Below are positions 51,244 to 62,668 of a stretch of 64,000 nucleotides of DNA, in pieces (positions within the stretch are counted from its first letter, which is position 1; every line of letters starts with the position of its first letter). The notes beneath the pieces are model-generated. The model was given only the letters and a program-made list of their open reading frames with translations, was not told where the DNA came from and did no database searches. The stretch is taken from NCBI GenBank assembly GCA_032164245.1, contig JAVMKO010000005.1:44172133-44236132 (forward strand). The letters are read 5' to 3'. Position numbers and translations under genes: made by a program. The stretch is from Sternotherus odoratus. Its lineage: Eukaryota; Chordata; Testudines; Kinosternidae.

Positions 51244-51675
51244 GATTAAGGCTATGATTTTGTCATGGTCATTTGTAGTAAAAGTCTGGACTGGTCACAG
51301 GCAATAAGCAAAAATTCTCAGAAGCTGTGACTTGTCTGTGACTTTTACTAATGTGGCTTCATGGTTTCCCTCACCTCCTGGTGGCTGAGAGCCCATGGCA
51401 GCTGGAAGCTGCAAGGTGACCATATTGACCAAAGAGAAAACAGGACACCCCAGTTACTTGCCCGAGATGTCCTCTCTCACTTCCCCCTACCTCGCACATT
51501 GCTGGAACCCCCTGAAGAGGCCCCCTGTCTGTCACCTGTTGCTGGAACCTTGCAGGGGGGGGCCAGTCACTGGAACCCTGCCAGGGCCCTGCTGGGTGTC
51601 AGCTTCAGAGTCCCACAGACCCTGGGGCTGAAGCAGAGAATGTTACGGGATTTCCATGACCTCTGTGACATAAAC
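51244..51675. mobile_element. Unclassified interspersed repeat
   Basis: AAGGCTATGATTTTGTCATGG at the left and GATTTCCATGACCTCTGTGA at the right, with GACTTGTCTGTGACTTTTAC inside. I associate these blocks with a common reptile repeat but cannot name the family. Confidence 0.4.
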
Positions 51676-51935
51676 TAGCTTAGTCATGATCACTTTCCTC
51701 CACATTGCCTTCCACTTTCAGATTTGCAACCCATTCCTCCCTGTCAGTCAGAATTCAGTCTGTCCCCTTTGTTACTTCCTCCACTTTCTGAAATAAGTTG
51801 TTCTCAAAACATTCCAAGAACTTAACTGGACATTTTGCATGTTGCTCTGTCATTTCTCCAGCGGATGGCTTGGTAGTTAAGGTCCCCCATTATTCCCAAG
51901 ACTTGTCTTTTGGATACTTCTGTTATTTGTTCTTG
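51676..51935 (-). pseudogene. CR1-like endonuclease fragment
   Basis: On the minus strand CPVKFLECFENNLFQKVEEV-like sequence and DREEWVANLKVE-like sequence, matching the FLECIDDNFLTQVVEEPT and TNKEGLVGDVKV region of CR1 endonucleases. Frameshifts present. Confidence 0.55.
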
Positions 51936-51956
51936 AAATGCCTCATCCACCTCCTA

Positions 51957-52370
51957 GACTCATGGACTTTAAGGCCAGAAGGGACCATTGTGACCATCTA
52001 GTCTGACCTTCTTCACATCATAGACCACAGAACCTACCCCACCCACTCCTGTAGCTGAGTTACTGATGTTCTCAAATCCTGATTTAAAGGCTTCAAGTTA
52101 CAGAGAATCCACCATTTACTCTAGTTCAAACCAGCCAGTGACCTGCACCCCATACCACAGAGAAAAGCAAAAAACCCTCTCTGTCAGTCCGACCAGTGGC
52201 AAAACTCTTTCTTGACCCCAAATATGGTGATTGATTGATTAGACCCAGAGCACACGGGGGAGATCCAGCAGTCAGACACCTGGGAAAGAATTAGTTGCAG
52301 TAACTCAGAGCCCTCTACGTTCAGTGTCCCATCTCCAGCCATTGGAGAGATTTGCAACTAGCTGTCGCAG
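51957..52370 (-). mobile_element. Interspersed repeat, probably CR1-related 3' region
   Basis: Contains CCAGAAGGGACCATTGTGA, CCATCTAGTCTGACC and GACCCCAAATATGGTGAT blocks common in reptile DNA. No coding. Confidence 0.5.
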
Positions 52371-52406
52371 ATCGGTCATATCTCCTGATCTGTCTGGCAA
52401 TAGACC

Positions 52407-53110
52407 TGTGGCGGGGTGACCACCCGCCCCCTACCAGAAGGGGCTTGGAAAAGCCCAGAAGGGGGTTAAGGCTGGGAGCCAGCAGGCTTTGCCTGATTGG
52501 GCATTAGGCCCAGCTGGGCGGCCACGCCCCAAACACAGGCCTGTATAAAGGCTGGGCGGCAGGGCCCTAGGGAGGGAAGCAGTCTCCTCTGCATTCAGAG
52601 GGAGACAGGCCTGACTGCAGGAGCTGAAGCCAGGTACCTGGGTTAGGGCAGAGCTGGGGCAGGGCAGAGGGAGCTGGGCAGGCTCTAGCCGAGAGCTCCA
52701 GGCCTTCGGGCCTGATTACAAGGCTCGACCCAGGAGTACCAGGGTTGCTGGGGGCAGCCCAGGGCTGGAGATAGCGACAGCAGGCCAACACTCCTTGCCT
52801 GTGATGAGAAGCCATGATACTGCAGTCCGCCCCAGTGAGCGGGGGCAAGTGGTGACTGACAGTGGCACACTCTGAGGCGAGGTGGGAATAGGGGGTAGAG
52901 GGTTCCCCCGGGGAGGGGAGACCCTCACACCAAAGGGGGTACTGCAGGGGTGCAGCACCCACAGTTGAAGGGCACTGGGGTCCGGGAGGGACACGGGGCC
53001 AGCAAAAGAGCGGGGCATCAACCTGCGGAGGGCGCTCCTGATGCTGAAGGAGCTGATTCCCCAGACGACCAGTGGGAGGCGCCGCAGTGGTGAGTGGTGA
53101 CCCCGTTACA
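52407..53110 (+). mobile_element. Solo LTR, family alpha, TSD AGACC
   Basis: TGTGGCGGGG to CCCGTTACA, flanked by AGACC at 52402-52406 and 53111-53115. TATAAAGG near 52542 marks a possible promoter. Confidence 0.92.
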
Positions 53111-53194
53111 AGACCCCTCACTTGAATTGCTCCCCTGAATCAGCCTCACTCCCATGCAAAATGGCACTCAAACCGCACCAAGCACAATGGAGCT

Positions 53195-54249
53195 TGTCAC
53201 GTTACTGGAATAATTTGGTACCATATAGATCATTGGGGTACCAAATATTATGTGAAGGGGGTCATAACAGGTGTCTATGACCATATGTGTGTATCTATTT
53301 TGGAACTGAAGTTATGGATATTGGATAAAAGGTGCCTGTACTTCAAACTTAGGCTTGGCTCCTGTGAAAGCTCAGACACGCTGGTGCTAACTTGAGCCCA
53401 TTAAAGGGCCATCAACTGCACAATGAACTGTGTCCACACCCGAGGAGAGGAGCCTCCCCAGGAATGGGACATGCCTGGGCAAAAATGGAATCATTGAGAG
53501 TCTGGTAATTGGACCATGTGGCTGTGAACCTTCAGTTTGCAGCCAGACTCTGCATAAGGAGGAGGAGGGTCTTCACCCACAGGAGGAAGTCTATAAAGCC
53601 TGGAAGAACATTCCCCATTTTGTCTTCTACCTCCAGCCTTCAGCCTGCCTTGTTTCCAGCTTTGGATGGAACTTTGCTTCTCAGGGAACTCTGGACAAAG
53701 GTGCTGACCCATCTCTGCAGGGGATGCTTTCCAAAGACTTTGATTGAAACCTGCAGTTTATTCTACAGCTGCAAGACTGAACCAAGAGGTGTACCATTAT
53801 TGCATGTAATTGATTTCTTTTAACCTTTCCTAACCCTCACCTATACCTTTTTCCTTATACAATAAGCCTTTAGATTTTAGATTCTAAAGGATTGGCAATA
53901 GCGTGATTTGTGGGAAGATCTAATTTGTATATTGACCTGGGTCTGGGGCCTGATTCCTTGGAATTGGGGAGAACCGTTTTCTTTATTTGGGGGATTGGTT
54001 TTCATAACCATTGGTCCCCAGGACAGGTGGCTGCTGGTGGTGATACTGGAAATCTGGAGTGTCTTAAGGGGATTGCTTGTGCAACTTGTGGTTAGCCAGT
54101 GGGGTGAAACCAAAGTCTTTTCTGTTTAGCTGGTTTGGTTCGCCTTAGTGTGAAGAAACCCCAGCTTTGGGCTGTAGTTGCCCCTTTGGAAGCAATCTGT
54201 CCTGATCTGACACTCACAGTTGGATCCCACTAGGAACAGCACCGTCACA
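53195..54249 (+). mobile_element. Solo LTR, family beta, TSD GAGCT
   Basis: TGTCACGTTA to CACCGTCACA, 1,055 bp, flanked by GAGCT at 53190-53194 and 54250-54254. Best-preserved beta copy; AATAAGCC near 53860 stands where other copies have AATAAACC. Confidence 0.92.
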
Positions 54250-54254
54250 GAGCT

Positions 54255-55143
54255 GCACTCCTCTGGGCATGGCATTAGCTTTTGTGGGGGCAGAGCCCAT
54301 GATTTTTGCAGTTCAGTATGCTAAGCTGCTCTATCAATTCTTTCCCAGTGCACTGTGGGGGATCTTGCCTGACCTCTCTGGATGCACAGGGGGAATTATG
54401 GGAAGATGTTTAGAGGATAGGCAGTACCCAAGTGGAGTTAGCTTGTATCTATACTCCCAAGTGTTGTGTCAGCAGCTGATGAGTTGTGGGCTGTGACCCC
54501 CCTGACGGGTCAGCCAGCTTGAGTTCAGAGCACCAGCACACTGGTGTATGTTTGGGGCAACGCTCCACTTATAGCGAGAATTGCCTTTGCAGCCCAAAGT
54601 GCCTTCCACTGAACAGGGTAGAAATGTTCCTCTTGCTTTGGGGTGCAGGGTGGCTTAGCCCTCAGCCCATCAGGCATCTGCAGTGGCAGCAACCCTCTGT
54701 GATGTCAGTCTAGTTTTGACCAGTCCATGCTCTCAAATCAGGGACTGAATCCATTCCCAGTGCTAGGGAGTAAAGGTCACTCTTTTGAAGACTGATTCTT
54801 TTGGCCTTCAGTAAAATCCCACAATGGATCCAAGCCATCAGACTGGCCTGTCTGTCACTAGAGCAAGCCCAGCACACAGTAAGCACTACCACTCTAATCC
54901 CTAATAGTGTCTGTGGTCAAACAGAGAGCAGGATAAACAAGCACTTTGGAAAGGTTATCTGAGAATTGATGGAATCACGAAAGTAGCCAGCCCCAGGTCT
55001 GCGACAGAAACACATATAGCTGACAGAGCATGCTCTGAAAAAAGTGGCTGAGGAAGAGAGGCAAACATGTTGTCACCTCCTACCTCATTCGCTGTCATCC
55101 CCCTGTGGAATAAATTGATGTGTTCACTGTAGGTAACTAAGTG
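54255..55143. other. Unassigned sequence
   Basis: No repeat or gene recognised. Confidence 0.35.
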
Positions 55144-55790
55144 TGTGGCGACTCACCCCTGTGGCACCTCCTGTTAGTCAGCCAAGGAATTAGCTCTTTC
55201 AGTGTCCAGAGCGCCCTCTGCAAGCCAATGTCCCACTTGCTGCTGGCCCCGGGTCCCTCCTGGATCCCGGTTCCCTCTTCCCTGGGGTGTTGCACCCCTG
55301 CAGTCCCCCCCACAGATCACAGGGTCTCCTCTCCCCAGGTAACCCCCACCCACTATCTCCACCTTGCCTCAGCCTATGGGGTACTGCCAGTCACCATCAA
55401 ACCCCCGTTGACTAGGGCCGACTGCAGTCTGTTTAAGCCAGTCATCATAGGCAAGGAGGGTTGGCCTGCTGCCTCGGCCTACCCGTGGGCTGTCCCCTGC
55501 AGCCCCAGTACCCTTTTTTGGACCATCTCCTAGGCCCTGCAGCCTGGGGGTTTCCAGGCCAGAGCTCCCCCAGCTCCTGTTGCCTCCCCCAAGCCCTGCT
55601 CCACTCCAGGTACCCTGTCAAGTTCCCAGCAGCCAAGCCTGTCTGCCTGTGTAGCCAGAGGAGACTGAGTTTCTGGCTCCCAGCCTTTTTATACAGGCCA
55701 GCTTCACCAATCACCCCAGCTTAGCAACTCTACCACAGCCACAACCCTTCCATGGCCCATCCTTACACCTGATCTGGCCACTTTCTTCTA
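55144..55790 (-). mobile_element. LTR, family alpha, minus orientation
   Basis: Starts TGTGGCGACTCACC on the plus strand and follows the order of the 56516-57234 copy (GTCCAGAGCGCCCTC, GGTTGGCCTGCTGC, CAGAGGAGACTGA-like). The far end is degraded and no TSD is found. Confidence 0.75.
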
Positions 55791-56515
55791 GCTTGTTTTG
55801 GAAAAATGTGTCTCAGAATTCAGGCTGTCTGTAAATCATATGTCCCGAATGTTGTGTGCAGGGGGCAGCCAGTGCAGAGATTCTAGCTCCTGTGCCCCTC
55901 CACATGTATTCAGAAATCGTATGACTGGCTGACCTAGCTCTCGGCACCATTGATCGCTCCATCCATGCTGTTGAATAGATGCCTTTATCCTCCCTCCTTT
56001 ATCCTGCCCATGTCTCCTGCTCACCCATGAGCTGCAGGAGCAGGGTGCAGCGCAGGGGTTACTGGCTTGGGGGGGGGGGGGAACCGAAGGGCAGGTATAA
56101 CTTCTGTTGAGAGGAGAAGGGGACGCGCAGGACAGAGCCTGGTTTTATTTATTTATTTATTGCAGACCCCTCCACACAGGCCCCACTACCATGCACCTCG
56201 CCCCAAGCCGGAGGCACTGCAGCCAAAGGCTCTCACTTAAGTGCTCCCATCCCGCCCCAGCAACACTGACCTTACTGAACCCCCCAGGCTGCAGGCTCAG
56301 GGTGTCCCCAGCCCACCCCACCCCAGATGCCTGCCTGGCACACAGGCCGCCCGCAGCACAGCACGTCCCCCAGGAGGACCTGGCCTGTAAACCGAGCTCT
56401 GTTCCAGGCCTGGTTCCACTGACTCACCCCAAAGGCATGTGGCAGTTCAGAGAACAGCTAAAAATATCCCCAAACCACTCAGACATAGAATTCAGCTGGA
56501 CAAGGACAGGGGGAC
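55791..56515. other. Unassigned sequence
   Basis: Contains a G-run near 56071 and a TTTATTTATTTATT run near 56147. No gene recognised. Confidence 0.35.
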
Positions 56516-57234
56516 TGTGACGGGGTCACCACTCACCCCTGCGGCGCCTCCCGCTGGTCATCTGGGGAATCAGCTCCTTCAGCGTCCAGAGCGCCCTCCG
56601 CAGGTTGATGCCCTGCTCCTTTGCTGGCCCCGTGTCCCTCCCGGACCCCGGTGCCCTCCAGCTGTGGGTGCTGCACCCCTGCAGTACCCCCTTTGGTGTG
56701 AGGGTCCCCCTCCCCGGGGGAACCCTCCACCCCCTATCCCCACCTCGCCTCAGAGTGTGCCACTGTCAGTCACTACTTGCCCCCGCTCACTGGGGCGGAC
56801 TGCAGTATCATGGCTTCTCATCCCAGGCAAGGAGGGTTGGCCTGCTGCTGCTATCTCCAGCCCTAGGCTGCCCCCTGCAACCCTGGTAGTTCTGGGTCGG
56901 ACCTTGTATCAGGCCCGGAGGCCTGGGGCTCGTGGCTAGAGCCCACCCAGCTCCTTCTGCCCTGCCCCAGCTCTGCCCTAACCCAGGTACCTGGCTCAGC
57001 TCCTGCAGCTAGGCCTGTCTCCCTCTGAATGCAGAGGAGCCTGTTTCCTCTGTCTCCCCGCCCTTATATCCTGGCTGGGAGTGTTTGGGGCGTGGCCACA
57101 CAGCTGAGCCTAGCTCCCAATCAGTCTGGGAGCTTGCAGGCTCACAGCCACAGTCCCTTCTCTGTCTATTTTAAACCCCTTTTGGGGCTTTTCCAAGCCC
57201 CTTCCGGTAGGGGGCGGGTGGTCACCCCGCCACA
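56516..57234 (-). mobile_element. Solo LTR, family alpha, TSD GGGAC
   Basis: Plus-strand ends TGTGACGGGG and CCCCGCCACA, flanked by GGGAC at 56511-56515 and 57235-57239. Reverse orientation of 52407-53110, about 90% similar by eye. Confidence 0.92.
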
Positions 57235-57432
57235 GGGACCCTCTGCTCAAAACACATTGCTTTGCCCAGAAATACCTGGGCCAGGCACCCCCTATCCACA
57301 GCCTCAGCCACAACCACCCAGCATTCTCTCCATCCCACTCCCATGCTAGTTCCCAGTGCCCTCCCTAGCATCTACCCCGCCTGGCACCTTCCTCCTCCCT
57401 CTACACCATGGCACCCCTGGCATCCCCGAGGG

Positions 57433-57600
57433 GATATTTATAGAAAAATAAGTCATGTCCAACAAACTTCAGTTCATGCTTTGGTGAGATGAGGGGTTGA
57501 TCTGATAAAGTTAAGTGCATTGATGTCACCTATGTAGGCTTTTGTAAGGGTACCATGACGTTCTGATCAAAATCTTAGTAACTTGCAATAGCGCACTGTG
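57433..57600 (+). pseudogene. CR1-like RT fragment
   Basis: Short pieces NKSCPTNFSSCFG-like and KCIDVTYVGFCKG-like, corresponding to the NKSCLTNLI...AVDVVYLDFSKAFD region of CR1 RT. Confidence 0.5.
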
Positions 57601-57644
57601 ATGGGGCAAGGCCAGATGTTTATAGGAAAGTGCTAAGGTAGTGG

Positions 57645-58015
57645 TCGCCAACCTTTCGGTCCTCAGGGACCACTAAAGTGGCGCGAGCCGGCCCCCCCCC
57701 CGGCTCGAGCAGCGTGGCTCAGCCCCCCCCGCCTCGAGCGGCGTGGCTCGACCTCCCCCCCCCCGGCTGGACCGGCGCGGCGCGGCTCACCCCCCCCCCC
57801 CGGCTGGACCGGCGCGGCGCGGCTCACCCCCCCCCCACCCGGCTGGACCGACGCGGCGCGACTCACCCCCCCCCCCCCGGCTGGACCGGCACGGCGCGTT
57901 TCCCCCCCCCCCCCCCCCGGCTGGACCGGCGCGGCTCGCCCCCTGCCCCCCGGCTGGCCGATGCGGCGCAGCGCGGCCCCTCCCCCAATGTGACTTCCCC
58001 GCCCAATGTGACCCT
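57645..58015. repeat. GC-rich tandem repeat behind a hAT-like end
   Basis: Begins AGTGGTCGCCAACCTTTCGG, a hAT-type end. Then units of about 36 bp (CCCCCGGCTGGACCGGCGCGG) repeat about seven times with C-runs of varied length. No other end is found. Confidence 0.65.
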
Positions 58016-58019
58016 TGGA

Positions 58020-58424
58020 TGGACCAAAAGGGGAGGAGAGAGTGGGGCCAGGAGCCTCTTTAAAAAGGAAATTAAAAAATTGGAGGGTGCAGACAAGAGC
58101 CACAAAAATGATTCACCAGCTGGAGGAAAGGCCTGAGGTGAGGCACTGACACTGTGATCTGTTCAGTGGATCAGAGAGCAGGCTGAGAGGCAACACGTTC
58201 CCAATGCAAAAGCATCTTCATGGGAAGGTGACCAGCTATTAGCAGGCTCTTCTGCCCAGCAGAGAAAGACAGCAAAGACCTACCAGCTGGAAGTTGAAGC
58301 CAGGCAAATTCCAGTGGAAACAAGGCCCAAGATCGCCAGGGAGGTGATTAGCCACTGAAACAAATGTCAAGGAATGGGGTGGAATCTCCATCTCTTGGCA
58401 CTGCTGTAGCACTTCAGAATACAC
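58020..58424 (+). pseudogene. CR1-like RT C-terminal fragment
   Basis: Encodes VQTRATKMIHQLEERP, then RLRGNTFPMQKHLHGKVTSY, the C-terminal region of CR1 RT with shifts and stops. Confidence 0.65.
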
Positions 58425-58605
58425 ATGACTTATGCTGATGGGAGGAGTTCTCCCAGCGGGGCAGGCAATCCACCTCTCCAAGAGGCAGTAGCTGGATTAA
58501 TGGAAGAATTCTTCCATCCAATTAGTGATGCCTGCAGACTTTACACACCCTGCACGACGTGGCTGGGTTGATCTAACTGTTTAGTGTAGACCAGACCTTG
58601 GTGTT
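58425..58605. mobile_element. Harbinger-type MITE fragment
   Basis: CAGTAGCTGGATTAATGGAA, GAATTCTTCCATCCA and a terminal TTTAGTGTAGACCAGACC. The palindromic GGAAGAATTCTTCC core and the end resemble non-autonomous Harbinger repeats of turtles. Family assignment is tentative. Confidence 0.45.
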
Positions 58606-59507
58606 GTCACATCAAACCCATCTGCCTTTCTGGGTGGTGCCTTAGGCAAATAGGCATACCTCGGCACACTCTGGGGAGCTGGGGGAGATGTAAGGGCCTG
58701 TCCAGGGGTCAGACTAGTTGAGTGACCATTCTCTTCTGCTCTTCACCTCTCTGAACCCATGAATCTGACTCTCTCCCATTAGCCCCCCCACAGCCCTTCA
58801 CCATCAACCCCAGCTTGAAGGTCTGGGTGCAGGCCAAGGCATGCAGGAAGGAGACCAGCCCTCTCTCTGCCTAGACAGCCTCCCCAGCCTTCCCACGTCA
58901 AGGGGAGCTTTCCTGCCAAGCACTGCCTCCAGGCTGACACCTCAGCATGGCCCCTTGGCACCCTTCCTGACTATGTCAGCACCTGAGAGACACTGCTCAC
59001 CCTGGGGCAGCTGCCCTTTCTCTGTGCTCGGTCTCTCCCAGAGTCAGGACCCCAGAGATCATGGGAATGAACCTCACAAAGGGCAGCCTGGCAAAGGATT
59101 GAAGAATGTCAGAGTCAGCACTGGCATGGTGAAGCACACAGCATTCCTGGGGACGTGGGCTGGCGGCAGCTGCACCCGCTCAGCCAAGGCACAAAAGCAG
59201 GATTGATAGCAGACACTTCAGGAATGTGCTGAAGCTGCACAGCCCACCCAGGACTCCCTGCCTGTCCTCGCTCTGCAGAGTTCCCTGGAAACGATCAGCA
59301 TGTTTTTGTGGCCCCTAGGCACAGGGGCCATCAGGGAAGCTCTGTGTGCTGTCCCCGCCCCCATCATTGGCTGAAAACCGCAACCAATGGGAGCCACAGG
59401 GGCAGCACTTGTGGGCCCAGGTGGCAAGCAGAGCCCCCTGGCCCCTCCACCTAGGGACTGCAAGGACATGCGAGCTGCATGGAGCCATGACAGGCAGGGA
59501 GCTTGCC
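58606..59507. other. Unassigned sequence
   Basis: Nothing recognised; several short open frames without similarity. Confidence 0.35.
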
Positions 59508-59932
59508 TTAGGGCTGGTCCCCACTAGGGCTTAACGTCGACTTTAGCGACGTTAAGTCGATATAAACATGTACCCGTCCTCACATGCATGCCATTTGCGT
59601 CGATTTAAAGGGACCTTAAAATCGACTTCTGTACTCCTCCCTAATGAAAGGAGTAGCGCTAAAATCGACCTCTCTAGGTCGATTGTGGACTAGTGAGGAC
59701 GCAAGTGACATTACTAGCCTCCAGAGGCTATCCCACAATGCTGCATTCTGACCTCTCTGGACTGCCTCACTGCTCCACTGTGACCGCTCTGGAGAGCACT
59801 CTCAACTCGCTGCTCTGGCCAGGTAGACAGGAAAAGACCCGGGAACATTTGAATAGCTTCCTGTTTGGTCAGCATGGCCAGCTCACCTGCACAGCTCAGT
59901 CGCCATTCATAGAAATCAGCAGCACAAGCCGC

Positions 59933-60025
59933 CATGCAGAGCTCAGCGGCACAGGAGACCAGCCAAAGGAAAAGAGCTGTCCCAACCCTCCCAAGGGGGT
60001 ACCCCAGCCCACGAAGGATCCTCTG
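59933..60025 (+). pseudogene. Myb-like exon 1 remnant lacking the Myb domain, element D
   Basis: MQSSAAQETSQRK(R)A is kept (about 59933-59971), then the sequence jumps to the CCCAACCCTCCCAAG block that lies after the acidic region in element C, and reaches the donor GTGAGT at 60026. The whole DNA-binding domain is deleted. Confidence 0.7.
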
Positions 60026-60049
60026 GTGAGTGGTCTTTTTTTTGCACAC

Positions 60050-60545
60050 AAACACCCTTCCCACCACCAGTCTGCACAACCGCCCCCCCCCCCCAACAGG
60101 TAGCCCGAAGACAGCCCGGTTTTGTTGGTTTTTAAATTTCTCGGTTCAGCGTGCCTGGGTTTTCAGCCTGCAATCAAACAACACCACCTCCCCCCCGCCA
60201 CGCTGCACCCCCCCCCGTCCCCCCCGCCAGTCTGCACAACCACCCCCCCACTCCCAACAGGTAGCCCGTACACAGCCCGTGGGTTTTTTGGTTTTTAAAT
60301 TTCCCGGTACAGTGCGCCTGGGTTTTCAGCCTGCAATCAAACCACACCACCTCCCCCCGCCACTCTGCACCCCCACCCGTCCCCCCCGCCAGTCTGCACA
60401 ACTGCCCCGTCCCCCCCGCCAGTCTGCACAACTGCCCCGTCCCCCCCGCCAGTCTGCACAACCGCCCCCATCCCGTCCCCCCCGCCAGTCTGCACAACCG
60501 CCCCCCCACTCCCAACAGGTAGCCCATACACAGCCCGGTTTTGTT
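60050..60545. repeat. Tandem repeats in Myb intron, element D
   Basis: A unit with CCCCCCCGCCAGTCTGCACAA (about 27-30 bp) recurs many times, clustered at 60380-60500. A longer unit of about 150 bp with CCCAACAGGTAGCCCG and CAGCCTGCAATCAAAC recurs about three times (about 60095, 60255, 60515). Confidence 0.85.
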
Positions 60546-60864
60546 TTGAAGTTCGCGGTGAGCCCCATGCGGTGTGCTGGAGGAGGGATCCACGTGGCAG
60601 GGAGGGGAAGGGGGGGGTTACTCTGGAATATCCGAGTATGGCTTAAGGTTAACATGGCCCGCTGCATGGTGATTTCAGTAGCCGTGCTGTGTTGAGGCTG
60701 TATGTGAGATGCTTTTGTGACTTTTGTGTGAGGCATCCAGTAACTTAGGTGCGGAATATACTCATAATAGGCCGTTGAATAATGTGGTTCCCCATAGCAT
60801 AGTACTCCCATTGTGATCCGTGAATGTTTCTGTCTCATAACCTTGTGCCTTTCTTTGCCCACAG

Positions 60865-61361
60865 CTGCACAGTTATCTCAGAATCCGCCCACCTGCCCCT
60901 CTCGCCGTCTATCGCGGATACGGAAGCGTAAAAATAAAACGTGTGATGACATGTTTAATGAACTACTCCAGAACTCCAACGCTGAGGCCGCACGGCAGAC
61001 TGAATGGAGGGCAAAATTGCTACAGTCAAGACAGGAATCAAGAGCTGCAGCAGAAAAGCGTGAAGAACAACGGCTGGAGCGTGAGGAAAGACGAGAGGTA
61101 CGCGAAGAAAGGCGGATGGATGCTTTGATCCGGATAATGGAGGACCAAAGCGATATGCTCAGGTGTCTGGTAGAGCTTCAGCAGAACCAAAGATCACCTC
61201 TACAGCCTCTGCATAACCACCTCTCCCCCGCCCCAAGTCCCATAGCTTCCCCACCCAAACTCGGGGTGAGAACCCGGGAGGGGAAGCTCCGGGGAACGAC
61301 CCACTCTAAACCACAAGCCAGCACAAGCAGCAGTAGGATGAGTGTATCTGAAAACTTTTAA
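60865..61361 (+). CDS. Harbinger Myb-like protein, exon 2, element D
   Basis: Coiled-coil exon after acceptor CCCACAG (ends 60864). Encodes AQLSQNPPTCPSRRLSRI, RKRKNKTCDDMFNELLQN, then AEKREEQRLEREERREVREE, RRMDALIRIMEDQSDMLRCL and a Pro/Ser tail ending SVSENF with a stop at 61359-61361. The frame is open and the splice acceptor intact, yet exon 1 has lost its Myb domain, so a spliced product would be a coiled coil without DNA binding. Confidence 0.7.
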
Positions 61362-61476
61362 AAGCTGCTGAGTCTTGGCCACCCTACACCACCCCTAACT
61401 CCTTCCCCCCACCCGCTCCTCCACCACTGCGACTGCTGGTTTCCCTCCCCAGCCCACCCCAAATTTGTGATGAACC

Positions 61477-61514
61477 AATAAAGAAACCGTGATTTTTAAA
61501 ACAGTGAATTTATT
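61477..61514. terminator. Facing polyadenylation signals, element D
   Basis: AATAAA on plus at 61477-61482 (Myb-like gene) and on minus at 61509-61514 (transposase), each pointing at the other gene. Element B has the same arrangement at 38851-38888. Confidence 0.7.
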
Positions 61515-61598
61515 TCCTCTGCAAGCATCGGGAGGGGGGAGGGAAAGAGGGTGCAAGGACGGCAGGCTTAGGGCTGAGCAGAGCAAGGGACCGGGTTT

Positions 61599-62461
61599 TC
61601 AAACGTCATCTTGGGCACTCATGAAACTGGTTTTCAAGGCATCCCTGAGTCGCAGCGCCTCATGGTGCACTCTTCTACTTTCCCTGCTGTCTGGCTGCTG
61701 GTAAGCAGCAGACAGTAAATTTGCCTCTGCCTCCCAGCCCGCCATAAACGTTTCCCCCTTGCTCTCACAGAGATTGTGGAGCACAGAGCAAGCAGCAATA
61801 ACAATGGGGATATTTCTCTCGCTGATGTCTGAGCGAATCAGTAATGATCTCCATCTCCCCTTGAGTCGGCCAAATGCACACTCTACTGCCATTCTGCACT
61901 TGCTCAGCCTGTAATTGAACAGCTCCTGACCCCTGTCCAGGGCCCCAGTGTAGGGCTTCATAAGCCAGGGCATTAAGGGGTAGGCTGGGTCCCCAATGAG
62001 AACGATGGGCATTTCCACCACCACCACCCCCACGGAAATTTTCTGGTCGGGGAAGAAAATCCCTTGCTGCAGCTGTCTAAAAATCCTAGAGTTCCTGAAA
62101 ACATGAGCTTCATGAACCTTTCCCAGCCACCCCACGTACAGGTCGGTGAAACGTCCCTTGTGGTCAACCACTGCTTGCATGACCATAGAATAATATCCCT
62201 TCCGGTTTCTGTACTCTGCGGCCTCGTTGTCCGGTGCCAGGATAGGGATATGAGTCCCATCTATAGCCCCACCACAGTTAGGGAATCTAACTGTGGTGGG
62301 GCTATAGATTGCGGCAAAGCCATCTATTGTAGCTTGCAGGTTTCCAAGGTTTATAACCCTGGGTAGCAGCAGCTCAACGATTGCCCTGCTTACTTGCATC
62401 ACAGCAGAGCCCACTGTAGATTTACCCACCCCAAACTGATTTGCGACTGACCGGTAGCAGT
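61599..62461 (-). pseudogene. Harbinger transposase C-terminal part, element D
   Basis: An open frame from the helix-turn-helix region (VGKSTVGSAVMQVSRAIVE) to 61599. Catalytic GGAIDGTHIP, AVVDHKG and VECAFGRLKG are all present and the codon that is TGA in A and B is Trp (VGWLGK). The G-run of A and B is replaced by in-frame GTGGTGGTGGTG (VGVVVVEM). Eight extra residues IYSPTTVR replace Met-Gly before FPNCGG because of a palindromic insertion. The N-terminal half is missing beyond 62461. Confidence 0.85.
62259..62309. repeat. Perfect 22-bp palindrome in transposase gene D
   Basis: Arms 62259-62280 and 62288-62309 around loop GGGAATC. The right arm is absent from elements A, B, C and E. Confidence 0.95.
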
Positions 62462-62668
62462 TGTAGTAAGTGAAGGCAATGTAAGTGAAGGCCTAACGAA
62501 GGCCCAGTATGAGGCCTAAACCAAAATAATGGTCAAGCCTTTGCTAATATGAAGCAAAGTTCAGCTGTGAGCAAGAGGCTGGTCCAGCTCACAGAAGTTA
62601 GCAAGGAAAAGGGCAGCACAATACATATTCAGCATAGTTACAGTATAAACATAATACCAGGAGACACT
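62462..62668. mobile_element. LTR-like fragment
   Basis: Begins TGTAGTAAGTGAAGGC; contains AGCAAGAGGCTGGTCCAGC. Recalls the start of a retrovirus-like LTR in turtles, but the other end is missing. Confidence 0.4.

Larger units (their letters stand above)
59511..62461. mobile_element. Harbinger element D, older subfamily, right end lost
   Basis: Starts GGGCTGGTCCCCACTA after TTA (59508-59510). Order: Myb exon 1 remnant (+), expanded intron repeats, Myb exon 2 (+), transposase (-), the mirror image of elements A and B and equal to C. It is cut at 62461 in the transposase gene by an LTR-like sequence. Confidence 0.85.

Noticed and set aside
57663..58136. Open frames of RRG/Pro-rich protein
   Set aside because: Tandem GC repeat with variable C-runs; frame is arbitrary.
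58606..59507. Host exon in the repeat-poor stretch
   Set aside because: Short open frames lack recognisable protein similarity and consistent splice signals.
60030..60862. Open frames over the intron repeats of Harbinger D
   Set aside because: Repeat units maintain frames on both strands; the region corresponds to intron in related copies.
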